Origin: Sphingobacterium nematocida | Lineage (GTDB): Bacteria > Bacteroidota > Bacteroidia > Sphingobacteriales > Sphingobacteriaceae | Assembly: GCF_900168125.1 (NCBI RefSeq) | Contig: NZ_FUZF01000005.1 | Span: 1 to 64,000, forward strand | DNA length: 64,000 nt | Direction: 5' to 3' | Shown here: one piece after another, positions 35,088 to 44,449 of the stretch | Layout: the number at the start of each line of letters is the position of its first letter | Numbering within the stretch: the first letter of the stretch is position 1 | Program-made: the position numbers and the translations under genes | Notes under the pieces: model-generated | Seen by the model: the letters and a program-made list of their open reading frames with translations, nothing else | The model's database searches: none | What the model was told of the DNA's origin: nothing

Positions 35088-35582
35088 TTATTGTTGCTCT
35101 TCCATTTCGAAGACGGAGTCAATTTTCCAGTTTGATTTGTCCTTTGAAGCAGCTACAGCGAGTTGGTCACAACGTTCGTTGAGCGGATGGCCGGAGTGAC
35201 CTTTCACCCATACGAGTTTTACTTCATGTAGTTTGTAAGACTGCATGAGTCGTATCCACAGGTCTTTATTTTTTTTTCCTTGAAAACCTTTTTGCATCCA
35301 GCCATAAACCCATCGCTTGTCAATGGCATCGATTACATACTTGGAGTCCGAATAGATAGTGACTTTTTGTTTTATGTTTTTAAGGGCTTCGAGTCCGATA
35401 ATGACGGCCATTAATTCCATGCGATTATTGGTCGTTTTACGAAATCCTCCAGAAAACTCTTTCTCGATTAGTTTGCCCTGAAAAGCAGGGTTGCTTCCGG
35501 TGTAGATGGTTCTTAGTATTGTACCGTAACCTCCCGGACCAGGGTTTCCACTTGAAGCGCCGTCAGTATAAAGTTCTATCAT
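35088..35582 (-). CDS. rnhA: Ribonuclease HI
   Basis: RNase HI cuts the RNA strand of RNA-DNA hybrids. The 164-residue product has the metal-binding carboxylates in order: YTDGASSGNPGPGG (Asp about 7), NRMELMAVI (Glu), YSDSKYV (Asp) and NERCDQLA (Asp), plus the KGHSGHPLNE active-site loop. The ATG at 35582 is chosen over a GTG two codons upstream. It is divergent from the fucosidase gene and precedes purM. Confidence 0.95.
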   Translation of the reverse strand: MIELYTDGASSGNPGPGGYGTILRTIYTGSNPAFQGKLIEKEFSGGFRKTTNNRMELMAVIIGLEALKNIKQKVTIYSDSKYVIDAIDKRWVYGWMQKGFQGKKNKDLWIRLMQSYKLHEVKLVWVKGHSGHPLNERCDQLAVAASKDKSNWKIDSVFEMEEQQ

Positions 35583-35587
35583 TGGCA

Positions 35588-35595
35588 CAAAAGTA
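35588..35595 (-). promoter_or_regulatory. Putative -7 box abutting rnhA
   Basis: The minus strand reads TACTTTTG, matching TAnnTTTG, with 5 nt to the ATG at 35582, so the transcript would start at or next to the start codon. Confidence 0.42.
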
Positions 35596-35674
35596 CACTA
35601 TAAATCGTTATTCGATAGTAAAATTTGTCATTGATCGTGATATATCTTATTTTAGTTTATTCTACTTTAAATTT

Positions 35675-37501
35675 ATGATTAAGAGACTTTTTATTGGATT
35701 AGTGTTGTTTTCTTTATTTGCTAAATCGTATGGGCAAAAGGATGTGTCAAAGGAAGATAAGATGCAGTGGTTTGACGATGCAAAGCTCGGAATTTTTATT
35801 CATTGGGGGGTATATGCTGTTGATGGAATTTCAGAGTCGTGGTCCTTCTTTAATAATTATACGAGTCATGACAATTATTTAAAGCAACTTCAAGGGTTTA
35901 CAGCAAGTGAATATCAGCCCGAAGAATGGGTGAAGCTGATTAAAGAATCTGGGGCGAAGTATACTGTGATTACGACGAAGCATCACGATGGGATAGCTCT
36001 GTGGGACAGTAAAACCGATAAAGCCCTCACTATACCCAAAGATGGTGCAGCCAAGAAAGATGTTTTGACACCTTTTGTAGCTGCTGTTAAGAAAAGCGGA
36101 TTAAAGACTGGCCTTTATTATTCATTGCCCGATTGGAGTCACCCTTACTACGATGTTATAACGCGGTCACGTAAACGTTATAATCTGCAAGATGAGCCAA
36201 AACGCTGGGGACAATTTGTTGATTATTATCAGGGACAGTTGACCGAATTATCAACACAGTATAAACCCGATTTATTATGGTTTGACGGTGATTGGGAGCA
36301 TAGTTCAGAAGAATGGAAAGCAGAACAAACCCTTGCTTTGCTTCGCCGCCATAATCCGAATGTTATCGTAAACTCTCGATTGAACCATCATGGTGACTAC
36401 GCCACACCAGAGCAAGGTGTACCGGTAAACAGGCCGATGGACCGGTACTGGGAGTTGTGTTATACCATGAACGATTCTTGGGGTTACCAACACTTTGATA
36501 CCAATTATAAAACGCCTAATATGATTGTACGGACACTTATAGATTGTATTGCTATGGGGGGCAATTTGTTGCTGGATATCGGACCTAAAGCGGACGGTAC
36601 TATCCCTGAGGAGCAGGTGAGTATATTAAAAGAACTAGGTCGTTGGACGAGTAAATATAAAGAAGCTATTTATGGTACTAGAGCAGGAGTGGCAACTGCT
36701 TTTATTCAAGAGAAAAATAGTGTTTCGAAAGATGGAAAGACTGTGTATATATATTTGGATGAAGTGAAAAATTATCTTCAGGTAAAGGGACTACAGACGA
36801 AACCTGTTGCTATTCGCTTTGTAGGGAGTTCAGAAAAAATTGATTATAAATACGATGGCTATAATTTAAGCTTGAAGATGGATGTGAAAGGTTTCGATCC
36901 TACGGCTTCTGTTGTAGCAATAGAATTTAATCAGCAACCTCATTTTGAGTTTGATCATGCAGAGGTTAAGCCTATTCTGGCTGAGATGTTGGATTCTAAA
37001 GATACCCCAAGTGCTATCCGTGAGATTGTAGAGTGGACATCCCTAGGAGCTAATCTGTTTTTAGGGCGTATGAATGATGATGGTAGTGTGTTGTCCAAAG
37101 ATTTGAAATTTGCGAGCTCAGCTACTAAAGCATGGGTTCAGAAGCATGCAGAAGTACTTCATGACTCCCAAGCAGGTATTGCTCAGGGACATTATATAGG
37201 AAAGACGGCTCTCTCCAAAGATAGACAGACTTTGTATCTATTTGTTGAGGGGCAGCCTACCGGACCTATCGCAATTAAAGGGTTGAAAAATACCATAGCG
37301 CGGATACGAATAGTAGGGGAAGGGTCAATGATCGGGCATAAAATATACAATAAGTTGTATTGGAGCGCTATTCCAGGGATTGTTTATATTGATGTTCCAA
37401 AAGAAAGGTTGGACCCTCATAACACGGTTATTGCTGTTCTTTTAGATAAACCTGTCGAGCTTTATGCCGAAGAAGTAAAAGCGATTGAAAGTAATCTTTA
37501 A
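35675..37501 (+). CDS. Alpha-L-fucosidase, GH29 family
   Basis: This secreted glycosidase releases terminal alpha-linked fucose from glycans. The product from ATG 35675 is 608 residues with a signal peptide (about 1-20, ending KSYG). The GH29 TIM barrel covers about 25-350, with FIHWGVYAV, TTKHHDGIALW, and the nucleophile Asp204 in LLWFDGDW. The remaining 250 residues form two related beta domains with repeated phrases (GKTVYIYLDE; RQTLYLFVEG). A longer in-frame start upstream would overlap rnhA and lose the signal. Together with GH109 it suggests use of fucosylated or mucin-like glycans. Confidence 0.92.
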   Translation: MIKRLFIGLVLFSLFAKSYGQKDVSKEDKMQWFDDAKLGIFIHWGVYAVDGISESWSFFNNYTSHDNYLKQLQGFTASEYQPEEWVKLIKESGAKYTVITTKHHDGIALWDSKTDKALTIPKDGAAKKDVLTPFVAAVKKSGLKTGLYYSLPDWSHPYYDVITRSRKRYNLQDEPKRWGQFVDYYQGQLTELSTQYKPDLLWFDGDWEHSSEEWKAEQTLALLRRHNPNVIVNSRLNHHGDYATPEQGVPVNRPMDRYWELCYTMNDSWGYQHFDTNYKTPNMIVRTLIDCIAMGGNLLLDIGPKADGTIPEEQVSILKELGRWTSKYKEAIYGTRAGVATAFIQEKNSVSKDGKTVYIYLDEVKNYLQVKGLQTKPVAIRFVGSSEKIDYKYDGYNLSLKMDVKGFDPTASVVAIEFNQQPHFEFDHAEVKPILAEMLDSKDTPSAIREIVEWTSLGANLFLGRMNDDGSVLSKDLKFASSATKAWVQKHAEVLHDSQAGIAQGHYIGKTALSKDRQTLYLFVEGQPTGPIAIKGLKNTIARIRIVGEGSMIGHKIYNKLYWSAIPGIVYIDVPKERLDPHNTVIAVLLDKPVELYAEEVKAIESNL

Positions 37502-37507
37502 GCAATA

Positions 37508-37543
37508 AAAAAAGGCTGTATAAATAAATATACAGCCTTTTTT
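37508..37543. terminator. Bidirectional terminator after the fucosidase
   Basis: A 15-bp stem (37508-37522 with 37529-37543, core GGCTGTATA/TATACAGCC) has an A run before and a T run after it, so it can serve both convergent genes. Confidence 0.87.
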
Positions 37544-37556
37544 ATTGGATTTTTTG

Positions 37557-38195
37557 TTACTTACTACGAATGGTTACTTTTCCTTCTTTACCCGGTGATC
37601 CGGAGTAGATTTGTCCTTGTGGTAGTCCTCGGAGCCCAGGTGCTGAAGTTGCTATCCTCGAGTAGATATTTGTAATCTCAGAACTGGGAGTGACATGTAG
37701 CCCCCCAGGAGTGATATCTACAAAAAGATAGTTCTTTTGTTTTTTATCTGTTGTCTGCGGTACAACGCCGGTGGGGTCATACACTAGATTCACAATGCCC
37801 GCATCCCCATTCGGATCCGTCCGCATGCCATTGTTGGCGTCCTGACCTCTAGCAATCACGTATAGTGATCCTAATTTTTTAAAGTTAATATCGATATCAA
37901 AATTGGAGGCATTATTTTTTCCAGCTTGTCCGGATATGAATGCCCTATCTCCAATTTCAGCATGTTTTACAACCAATTTTACGTCTTTCTTTCCATAAAA
38001 TTGTAACGATGACCTATCTTTCATAATCAACGTGTCGATATGAATGACTGCTGATGAGTCACGATCATTGAAGACTTTCTTTTCTTTTTTATTCAATTCC
38101 AGCTTTCCAATATGTATATCAGCTGTTTGTCCGATAGTTAGGGAATAGAGCGCTATCAGAAAAGTCATTAATCCTAGTTTTTTGTTAATTTTCAT
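37557..38195 (-). CDS. Hypothetical exported protein
   Basis: I recognise no family. The 212-residue product has a signal peptide (about 1-22, ending TIGQ), a polar beta-rich middle (IHIDTLIMKDRSSLQF and similar strands) and a Gly/Pro/Ser-rich C-terminal part (APGLRGLPQG, SGSPGKEGK). It lacks cysteine and any lipobox. The strand-turn pattern could be a short beta-helix or adhesin-like domain. It lies upstream of lpxB on the same... opposite-facing terminator, but no functional link is evident. Confidence 0.6.
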   Translation of the reverse strand: MKINKKLGLMTFLIALYSLTIGQTADIHIGKLELNKKEKKVFNDRDSSAVIHIDTLIMKDRSSLQFYGKKDVKLVVKHAEIGDRAFISGQAGKNNASNFDIDINFKKLGSLYVIARGQDANNGMRTDPNGDAGIVNLVYDPTGVVPQTTDKKQKNYLFVDITPGGLHVTPSSEITNIYSRIATSAPGLRGLPQGQIYSGSPGKEGKVTIRSK

Positions 38196-38255
38196 TTCCT
38201 TATGCTTTTTTAGTTATACAATCAACTCCCTTTTATGTTCCTTGTATAGGAGCTT

Positions 38256-39377
38256 TTATTCTTTGACTTGATTAAGGTACTGAAGGATTAATTTAGCCGT
38301 TTTTTTCGAAGCTCCCGGTTCACCTAATTTACCTGCCAGCACTTCATAGTTCTCCAAAATACTGTCTCTATGCTCTTTCTCGGAAATAATTTTGCCTATT
38401 TCATCGCGTATCTGCCCAGGATTACAATCCTGCTGTATGAGCTCGATGACTGAAAGATAATCATTGATCAGATTGACCAAGGAAATAAATTTTACCTTGA
38501 TTAATTTTCGCGCTAGCCATACGGAGATTGGATTGGCTTTGTAGACGACTACCTGTGGCACCTTTAAGATACCCGTTTCCAGAGTGGCGGTACCACTGGT
38601 TACTACAGCGGCATCAGCATTCTTGAGCAGATCGTAGGTTCGATCAAAGACAACAGGGATATCTAAGTCAGCAGTGTAATTCTGATAATAAGACAATTCA
38701 AAGTTAGGTGCACCCGCAATCACGAGTTGATGTTTCGGAAATGCGTAATAGAGTTCGATCATGTCGGGTAGGATTTGCTCTATTTCCATCTTTCTGCTAC
38801 CCGGGAGTAAAGCGATTATCGGTGCCTCTGTAAGCCGGTTGTCTCTACGGAAATCCGAATTGAATGAATAGTTTGATATTGCATCCAATAGGGGATTGCC
38901 TACATAGTCTACTTTCATTCCGAATCTTTTGTAGAAATCGACTTCAAAAGGAAGTATACAAAACATATGATCAACGATCTTTTTAATCTTGTGTACCCGA
39001 CCCTGATTCCAAGCCCATATTTTTGGTGAAATATAATAACAGGTCTTTATCTGATGTGCTTTTGCAAAGGAGGCAATTTTTAAGTTAAATCCAGGGAAAT
39101 CAATAAGGATGACCGTGTGCGGGTTAAAATCAAGAAGATCCTTTTTTACCGTTTTCAGATTCTTGCTTATAGTGCCTAAATTTTTTATCACCTCCACGAA
39201 GCCCATAAATGCCATTTCAGAAGTGTGTATCAATGCATTTTGATTAGCTTCCTGTTGCATACGATCTCCACCCACTATTCTGAATACGGCATCAGGATCT
39301 TTAACCTTCAATGCTTTTATCAGATTCGCGCCATGTAGATCTCCCGATGTTTCTCCTGCAATAATATAGTATCTCAT
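38256..39377 (-). CDS. lpxB: Lipid-A-disaccharide synthase
   Basis: LpxB joins UDP-diacylglucosamine and lipid X at the inner membrane to make the lipid A disaccharide. The 373-residue product has the family start YYIIAGETSGDLHGA, then IRVGGDRM-like and SEMAFMGFVEV segments, ISPKIWAWNQGR (about 125-136) and the GT-B motif LLPGSRKMEIE near 200. TSGTATLETG follows near 268. Length and motifs are ordinary. It is upstream of a secreted unknown on the same strand, 60 nt away. Confidence 0.96.
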   Translation of the reverse strand: MRYYIIAGETSGDLHGANLIKALKVKDPDAVFRIVGGDRMQQEANQNALIHTSEMAFMGFVEVIKNLGTISKNLKTVKKDLLDFNPHTVILIDFPGFNLKIASFAKAHQIKTCYYISPKIWAWNQGRVHKIKKIVDHMFCILPFEVDFYKRFGMKVDYVGNPLLDAISNYSFNSDFRRDNRLTEAPIIALLPGSRKMEIEQILPDMIELYYAFPKHQLVIAGAPNFELSYYQNYTADLDIPVVFDRTYDLLKNADAAVVTSGTATLETGILKVPQVVVYKANPISVWLARKLIKVKFISLVNLINDYLSVIELIQQDCNPGQIRDEIGKIISEKEHRDSILENYEVLAGKLGEPGASKKTAKLILQYLNQVKE

Positions 39378-39576
39378 TAAATTGTCTCTAAATCAAAATA
39401 TGCTGAGCTTGTTGTTTGTTAAATGAATAGTAACAAGCGTTTGTAAGTGTATTGTTTTAAACGTTAAAGATAAGTATTCACCTGTAAATAATTATGTATG
39501 TATGTTCTTGTTTTGTGAAATAGGAACATTTCTTTATTGAGAGATGCAAAGGGATGGTTGTTTCCATATTTTGTGC

Positions 39577-39608
39577 AAAAAAAAAACGTCGAACTTTTTC
39601 GACGTTTT
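39577..39608 (-). terminator. Terminator of the porin gene
   Basis: On the minus strand an 11-bp stem (39608-39598 with 39593-39583, core ACGTCGAA) is followed by a T run (39586-39577). It lies 20 nt after the porin stop. Confidence 0.85.
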
Positions 39609-39628
39609 TTAAATATTGTGATTGAGTT

Positions 39629-40858
39629 TTAGATACCAAGTTCCACTTGAAACATTCCGCCCCAAGAGTTTTTATTATGAGCGTTATCATATACCCCATC
39701 TTTGATCATGTAGTTGGCATTCAACTGGAATTTGAGGCGATGTGCTTTCATATATTTGGTAAGACCTACTTCTATGACCTCAGTTTGTGCTTCGAATTGT
39801 GAAATTTGTTGATGCGGTTTTACATAAGTGTAACGCCCTGCTATCTCATAACCGTGGTTTAATAAATAGGATGTTTGCTGATTGAGTCCCCAGCCTTTAT
39901 AGGCATAGATATCCTCAGGCTTATCATCTGTTGTTTTGTTAAGGGGATTGTCCACATCCCTACGCATATATTCTGCTTGATAAGCAAAACCTTGGTATTT
40001 AAAGATGGCGTCTGCAAAAGCGGTTTTTAAAGTGAAGGGATCTTGTACGTACTTACCTGTCTGGCCTCCTTCTCGGGTAGTTCTGTCGTTGTAACTATAT
40101 CCACCGCCAATGGATAGCTTTGGTGTTACTTCTCTTTCAATATCTCCTTCCGAGTAATCACCACCATTTACAAATTCACCTAACGGTAAAAACTCTACAC
40201 GTCCAGTGTATGCTAATCCGTCATCGGTAGAGTTCGCAGGACGGCCCTCACCTGTAGAAATAGCTGCTTTTGCGTTAATAGGCATTGCGCCAAGCTTCTT
40301 ACTCAAGTTAAAGCTTACCCCAAAGTCACGGTCCACAGTAAAGTTGGTATTAACGAGTGATCTATCCGCGAATTGTAAAGATCCCGAAGAATTAACACGT
40401 TGTCTGTTGCCAGGTAGTTTGTTTTGCCCGAAAGAAATGTAAAAGTCATCTGAAAAATTATAGAAAATTACAGCATCACGTACGATATTTGGTATTCCCG
40501 TATCATCAAAATCTTGATCAGATCGTGTGAAAGCAAGTTGGACTGAATACGATATCTTAGGCGTATAAATGTAACCATCCATTCGCATGCGTAATCGACG
40601 TATTCTAGCGTCAAATTTTCCATTATCTTCTCCGTCAAGTACATTGCTATAACCTAATCTATTTTGCATTCTAAACCTGAAGTTTGTATAGAATAAGGAG
40701 TCTTTGGAGGTATATTGGATGCCTTTAAAGTTAAGAATGGTAGCACGGTCATCTCTCTCTTGGGCATTAAGATTACCAAGGCTGGACAGAACGAATAGAA
40801 GAGCCGCTAATAGAGACTTTTTATAAAAAAAAAGTGTTCGAAAATTGTGGTACTGCAT
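39629..40858 (-). CDS. Phosphate-selective porin O/P-type outer-membrane porin
   Basis: The 409-residue product has a long signal peptide (about 1-32, ending NLNAQ) and a barrel of about 16 strands resembling the OprO/OprP family (FRFRMQNRLGY; RRLRMRMDGYIYTPKISY; AVIFYNFSDDFYISFGQNKLPG). The end (WGGMFQVELGI) fits a barrel C-terminus. Family members pass phosphate or polyphosphate, but this name is applied broadly in Bacteroidota, and no phosphate genes are adjacent. It is a single gene with its own promoter box and terminator. Confidence 0.82.
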   Translation of the reverse strand: MQYHNFRTLFFYKKSLLAALLFVLSSLGNLNAQERDDRATILNFKGIQYTSKDSLFYTNFRFRMQNRLGYSNVLDGEDNGKFDARIRRLRMRMDGYIYTPKISYSVQLAFTRSDQDFDDTGIPNIVRDAVIFYNFSDDFYISFGQNKLPGNRQRVNSSGSLQFADRSLVNTNFTVDRDFGVSFNLSKKLGAMPINAKAAISTGEGRPANSTDDGLAYTGRVEFLPLGEFVNGGDYSEGDIEREVTPKLSIGGGYSYNDRTTREGGQTGKYVQDPFTLKTAFADAIFKYQGFAYQAEYMRRDVDNPLNKTTDDKPEDIYAYKGWGLNQQTSYLLNHGYEIAGRYTYVKPHQQISQFEAQTEVIEVGLTKYMKAHRLKFQLNANYMIKDGVYDNAHNKNSWGGMFQVELGI

Positions 40859-40931
40859 TGTTATTCTTTAAATTTAAAATCTAATGTTGGTATTTGGTAT
40901 TAAGCTTTCATGGCTTAACATTAATTTTACG

Positions 40932-40961
40932 CAAATATAGGATTAATGGAACGATGACAAA
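40932..40961 (-). promoter_or_regulatory. Putative promoter of the porin gene
   Basis: On the minus strand TTTG (40961-40958) precedes TATATTTG (40939-40932) by 18 bp. The -7 box matches fully, 73 nt before the start codon. Confidence 0.58.
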
Positions 40962-41039
40962 GTGCTAAAGTCTAAGGTAATCATTTCATAATATTTAATT
41001 AACATTAGCTTAATATTAATAAGGAGTGAGTGTTTTAAG

Positions 41040-42110
41040 ATGAGAAAGATCATCCATGTTGATATGGATTCATTTTACGCTTCTGTAGAGCAACGCGATT
41101 TTCCGGAATTGCGAGGAAAGCCCATTGCCGTTGGTGGGTCTCCAGATGGGCGTGGTGTCGTCGCAACATCGAGCTACGAAGCACGACGTTTTGGTGTTAA
41201 GTCTGCTATGCCTTCCAGGCAGGCATTACAGCTATGCCCCGATATTATATTTGTCTATCCCAGATTTGATGTCTACAAGGAGGTATCGGTACGGATTCGG
41301 GAGATTTTTAGACGGTATACCGATCTCATTGAACCTCTTTCTTTGGACGAAGCTTATCTCGATGTGACCGAGGATAAGAAGGGGATAGGTTCTGCAATAG
41401 AAATAGCTAGAGAGATCAAGCAAGCCATTAAGAGCGAACTCAATTTAACTGCTTCGGCTGGGGTATCGGTCAATAAGTTTATAGCTAAGATTGCGTCCGA
41501 TTATAACAAACCTGATGGGCTGACTTTTATCGGACCTTCTAAAATTATCAAATTCTTAGAGTCATTACCGATAGAACGATTTTTTGGAGTAGGTAAAGTC
41601 ACCGCACAAAAGATGAAAGGGAAGGGGATTCACTCTGGAAGCGATTTGAAACTTTTTTCAGAAGCGCAACTGATTCGTGATTTTGGAAAGTCCGGAAGTT
41701 TCTTTTATAACATGGTGCGAGGTAATGATGATAGGCCTGTACGGCCCAATCGGGTAGCTAAATCTATCAGCGTTGAAGATACCTTTGAACGCGATATTAT
41801 GGAACTCGAAGAGATGAAGACTGAACTGGATAATCTTTGCTATAAGTTGAGTCGTCGGTTGGATCTCAAATCCGTGTCAGGCAGGACGTTGACCTTAAAA
41901 GTCAAATTTGCTGATTTCACATTACTTACCAGAAGCTATACAGGATCCCATTTTCTATCCAGCTATGGACAGTTGAAAGATGAAGCCAATGCCCTGTTGG
42001 ATAAAGTTAACTTAGACGATCGGAAAGTACGGCTGTTGGGAGTTACGGTGTCGAATTTTTTTGAACACGAATTTGATGCTCCTAGGAACGGGCAATTGAG
42101 TCTATTCTAA
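41040..42110 (+). CDS. dinB: DNA polymerase IV (Y family)
   Basis: Pol IV copies damaged DNA with low fidelity. The 356-residue product has the palm carboxylates in HVDMDSFYASVEQRD (Asp about 6 and 8) and in SLDEAYLDVT (Asp-Glu about 101-102), the fingers motif TSSYEARRFGVKSAMP, a helix-hairpin-helix region near 180 (FGVGKVTAQKM) and a C-terminal little-finger domain. The usual beta-clamp-binding peptide is represented by the tail QLSLF. No LexA-like box was recognised upstream. Confidence 0.96.
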   Translation: MRKIIHVDMDSFYASVEQRDFPELRGKPIAVGGSPDGRGVVATSSYEARRFGVKSAMPSRQALQLCPDIIFVYPRFDVYKEVSVRIREIFRRYTDLIEPLSLDEAYLDVTEDKKGIGSAIEIAREIKQAIKSELNLTASAGVSVNKFIAKIASDYNKPDGLTFIGPSKIIKFLESLPIERFFGVGKVTAQKMKGKGIHSGSDLKLFSEAQLIRDFGKSGSFFYNMVRGNDDRPVRPNRVAKSISVEDTFERDIMELEEMKTELDNLCYKLSRRLDLKSVSGRTLTLKVKFADFTLLTRSYTGSHFLSSYGQLKDEANALLDKVNLDDRKVRLLGVTVSNFFEHEFDAPRNGQLSLF

Positions 42111-42114
42111 AAAA

Positions 42115-42148
42115 CTTTCATGATCCGCCAGCTGGCGGATCATGAAAG
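42115..42148. repeat. 34-bp perfect palindrome after dinB
   Basis: The sequence is a perfect inverted repeat centred on CAGCTG (42129-42134), with inner part CCGCCAGCTGGCGG flanked by GATC. It lies 5 bp after the dinB stop and overlaps by 4 bp the next terminator stem. It lacks a T run and looks like a REP-type intergenic element. Confidence 0.7.
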
Positions 42149-42185
42149 AGATGAACCGAATCTGATTGTGTCGGTTCATCTCTTT
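42145..42185. terminator. Bidirectional terminator between dinB and the feo operon
   Basis: AAAGAGATGAACCGA (42145-42159) pairs with TCGGTTCATCTCTTT (42171-42185) across an 11-nt loop; short A and T runs at the ends allow use on both strands. Confidence 0.8.
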
Positions 42186-42188
42186 TAA

Positions 42189-42335
42189 CTAGTTTTCGGC
42201 CTTTTCAGAAAAACTGCAGCCACAGCCTTTACCGCAGCCTGCACTCTTGCTTTTTGAGGGCATAAATTTCTTTACCATGAATACAATAGCGATGATAAAG
42301 ATAACTGCGATAATAGCATACTGAATATACATCAT
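42189..42335 (-). CDS. FeoB-associated Cys-rich membrane mini-protein
   Basis: The 48-residue product has one membrane helix (about 5-22) and a short cytosolic or periplasmic tail with a cysteine cluster (CGKGCGC). Such proteins commonly follow feoB in many phyla and are thought to aid ferrous iron uptake, perhaps by metal binding; direct evidence is limited. The start MMYIQY at 42335 (or the next ATG at 42332) is chosen because the longer frame runs back into feoB without resemblance. It ends the feoA-feoB operon, 11 nt after feoB. Confidence 0.85.
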   Translation of the reverse strand: MMYIQYAIIAVIFIIAIVFMVKKFMPSKSKSAGCGKGCGCSFSEKAEN

Positions 42336-42346
42336 AGTCTGAATTA

Positions 42347-44449
42347 TTATTTTAACAGTTGATACGCGATCAATGCTGCAATATAGGCAAGCCCTGTCAT
42401 AAAGCCTGCTTGGATCAAGGTCCACTTCCACGACCCCGTCTCTCTCTTAACAACGCCAATTGTTGCCATACATTGCATAGCGAAGGCATAAAATAATAAA
42501 AGTGAAACTCCCGAAGCTAAATTATAGGTTGGTTTACCTGTATTACGGTTGATCTCCGACTTCATGCGTGTGAATAAGGTTTGCTTTTGTCCATCATCTT
42601 CTATATCTAGATCTTCTCCAAGCGAGTACACAACAGCTACTGTCCCAACGAATACTTCGCGGGCAGCAAAAGAAGCGATTAATCCGATTCCTATTTTCCA
42701 GTCATAACCTAATGGTTCAATAACAGGTTCAATCCCACGACCTAGATACCCGAGGTAAGAATACTCTGTTTTATAAGCTGTAACCTCATCTGCAATCTGT
42801 TCTTCCGAAAAATGTGGATTTTCCTGTGTAATATACTTTTCGGGATCAGAGAATTTATCATTAGGCCCAAAATTACCAAGTACCCATAAAATTATGGATA
42901 TGGCTAAAATAATCTTACCTGCTCCAAATAAGAAACCTGAAGATTTTTCCCATACCGTATTAAGTACATTCTTCCAATCCGGTGCTTTATAAGTAGGTAG
43001 TTCAAAAATCAGATAGGATTTTCGAACAGACTTAATCACTTTATTCAGTATCAATGCAGAAAACAATGCAGCTACAATACCCAGTATATACATAGCAAAG
43101 AGTACGATACCTTGCACGTTGAAACTTAGAAATTCCGTGTCAGGGATTACTAGGCCTATAATAACCACATAGATAGGGAGTCTTGCCGAGCAGGTCATGA
43201 AGGGGGTTACTAACATTGTTAATAAGCGTTCCTTAGGATTTTCAATGTTTCTGGCAGACATCACTGCGGGGATTGCACAGGCTACCCCAGACATCAATGG
43301 AATCACAGATTTACCATTCAGGCCGAATGGCTTGAGCCAACGGTCCATTAAAAAAACTACCCGGCTCATATATCCGGTTTCCTCCATCAGTGAGATAAAC
43401 AGGAATAAAATGATGATTTGTGGAAGGAATATTACTATGCCCCCGATACCAGCTATTATACCATTGACCATAAGGTCTGCTAGAGGCCCTTCAGGCAATA
43501 GTGCTGCGGCTGATTCGCCTAAACTGGCAAACAGGCTGTCTACGCCATCCATTAACGGTCCTGACCAGGTGTAGATTGCTTGAAATATCAAAAATAATAA
43601 GCCAAAGAATATCAGATAACCGTATATCGGATGTATAAGTACATTGTCTATTTTTTCGGTTAAGCTTAGTTTTTTGTTTTCCTTCTTTTTTAATACCTGT
43701 TTTAGGTCATTATTAATTTGCTCCTGTCTCAATATGGCCTCAGCTTTTTGCAACTGTTGGATATGTATACCATATTTTTGTCTTATAGCGAGCAGTTGAT
43801 TGTTTTCTTCTGCAGACAAGACTTTAATATTTTCTTGTGCCAGATACTGCCATGTACGGTATTCGGTCGCTAATGGAAAAAGTTTTTTTGCTTCATCGAG
43901 CGGCAGTTGGTATTCTGAGGGGAGGTTTAAGCTATTAAAATAAGGATTAACTTGGATTTCAAGATTGTTTATTAAAGCATCTATACCTTCTCCTGTGCGA
44001 GCATTCGTTTTGAAAACTTTTGTTTTTAGGTAGTTTTCCAGCGCTGGGATATCGATTTCGATTCCTTTTGCCTCAATCTCGTCCATCATGTTCAGTACGA
44101 AGATTGCGGGAAGTCCCGACTCACGTACCTGTTGATATAATACAACGCCTCGATTAATTGTACTCGGCTCAGATACTACTATGATAAGATCAGGTATACT
44201 GTGTTCACTTTTACTTGTTAAGGTATTGAAGACGACCTCTTCATCTAATGAGTTTGGAAACAAGGTGTACGTTCCTGGTAGATCGATTATTTTATAGTGT
44301 TTATCGCCTGCTTTTATAGAACCTTCTCTCTTCTCAACCGTGATACCCGGATAGTTTCCTACCTTTTGATTCAGTTTGGTAATACGATTGAATAATGATG
44401 TTTTCCCTACGTTTGGGTTTCCTAATAATGCTATTATATTGTTCTTCAT
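42347..44449 (-). CDS. feoB: Ferrous iron transporter FeoB
   Basis: FeoB imports Fe2+ across the inner membrane under GTP control. The 700-residue product has an N-terminal G domain with G1 GNPNVGKTS (about 10-18), G3 IDLPGTYTL and the G4-like NMMDE, a helical GDI region (about 175-265), then two Gate domains with the conserved cysteines of GVACAIPA and MTCSARLP, and a FeoB core to the C-terminus. Its start codon shares one base with the feoA stop (TAATG). Confidence 0.97.
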   Translation of the reverse strand: MKNNIIALLGNPNVGKTSLFNRITKLNQKVGNYPGITVEKREGSIKAGDKHYKIIDLPGTYTLFPNSLDEEVVFNTLTSKSEHSIPDLIIVVSEPSTINRGVVLYQQVRESGLPAIFVLNMMDEIEAKGIEIDIPALENYLKTKVFKTNARTGEGIDALINNLEIQVNPYFNSLNLPSEYQLPLDEAKKLFPLATEYRTWQYLAQENIKVLSAEENNQLLAIRQKYGIHIQQLQKAEAILRQEQINNDLKQVLKKKENKKLSLTEKIDNVLIHPIYGYLIFFGLLFLIFQAIYTWSGPLMDGVDSLFASLGESAAALLPEGPLADLMVNGIIAGIGGIVIFLPQIIILFLFISLMEETGYMSRVVFLMDRWLKPFGLNGKSVIPLMSGVACAIPAVMSARNIENPKERLLTMLVTPFMTCSARLPIYVVIIGLVIPDTEFLSFNVQGIVLFAMYILGIVAALFSALILNKVIKSVRKSYLIFELPTYKAPDWKNVLNTVWEKSSGFLFGAGKIILAISIILWVLGNFGPNDKFSDPEKYITQENPHFSEEQIADEVTAYKTEYSYLGYLGRGIEPVIEPLGYDWKIGIGLIASFAAREVFVGTVAVVYSLGEDLDIEDDGQKQTLFTRMKSEINRNTGKPTYNLASGVSLLLFYAFAMQCMATIGVVKRETGSWKWTLIQAGFMTGLAYIAALIAYQLLK

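Noticed and set aside
34976..35122. N-terminal extension of purM
   Set aside because: No family resemblance, overlaps rnhA, and a -7 box lies between.
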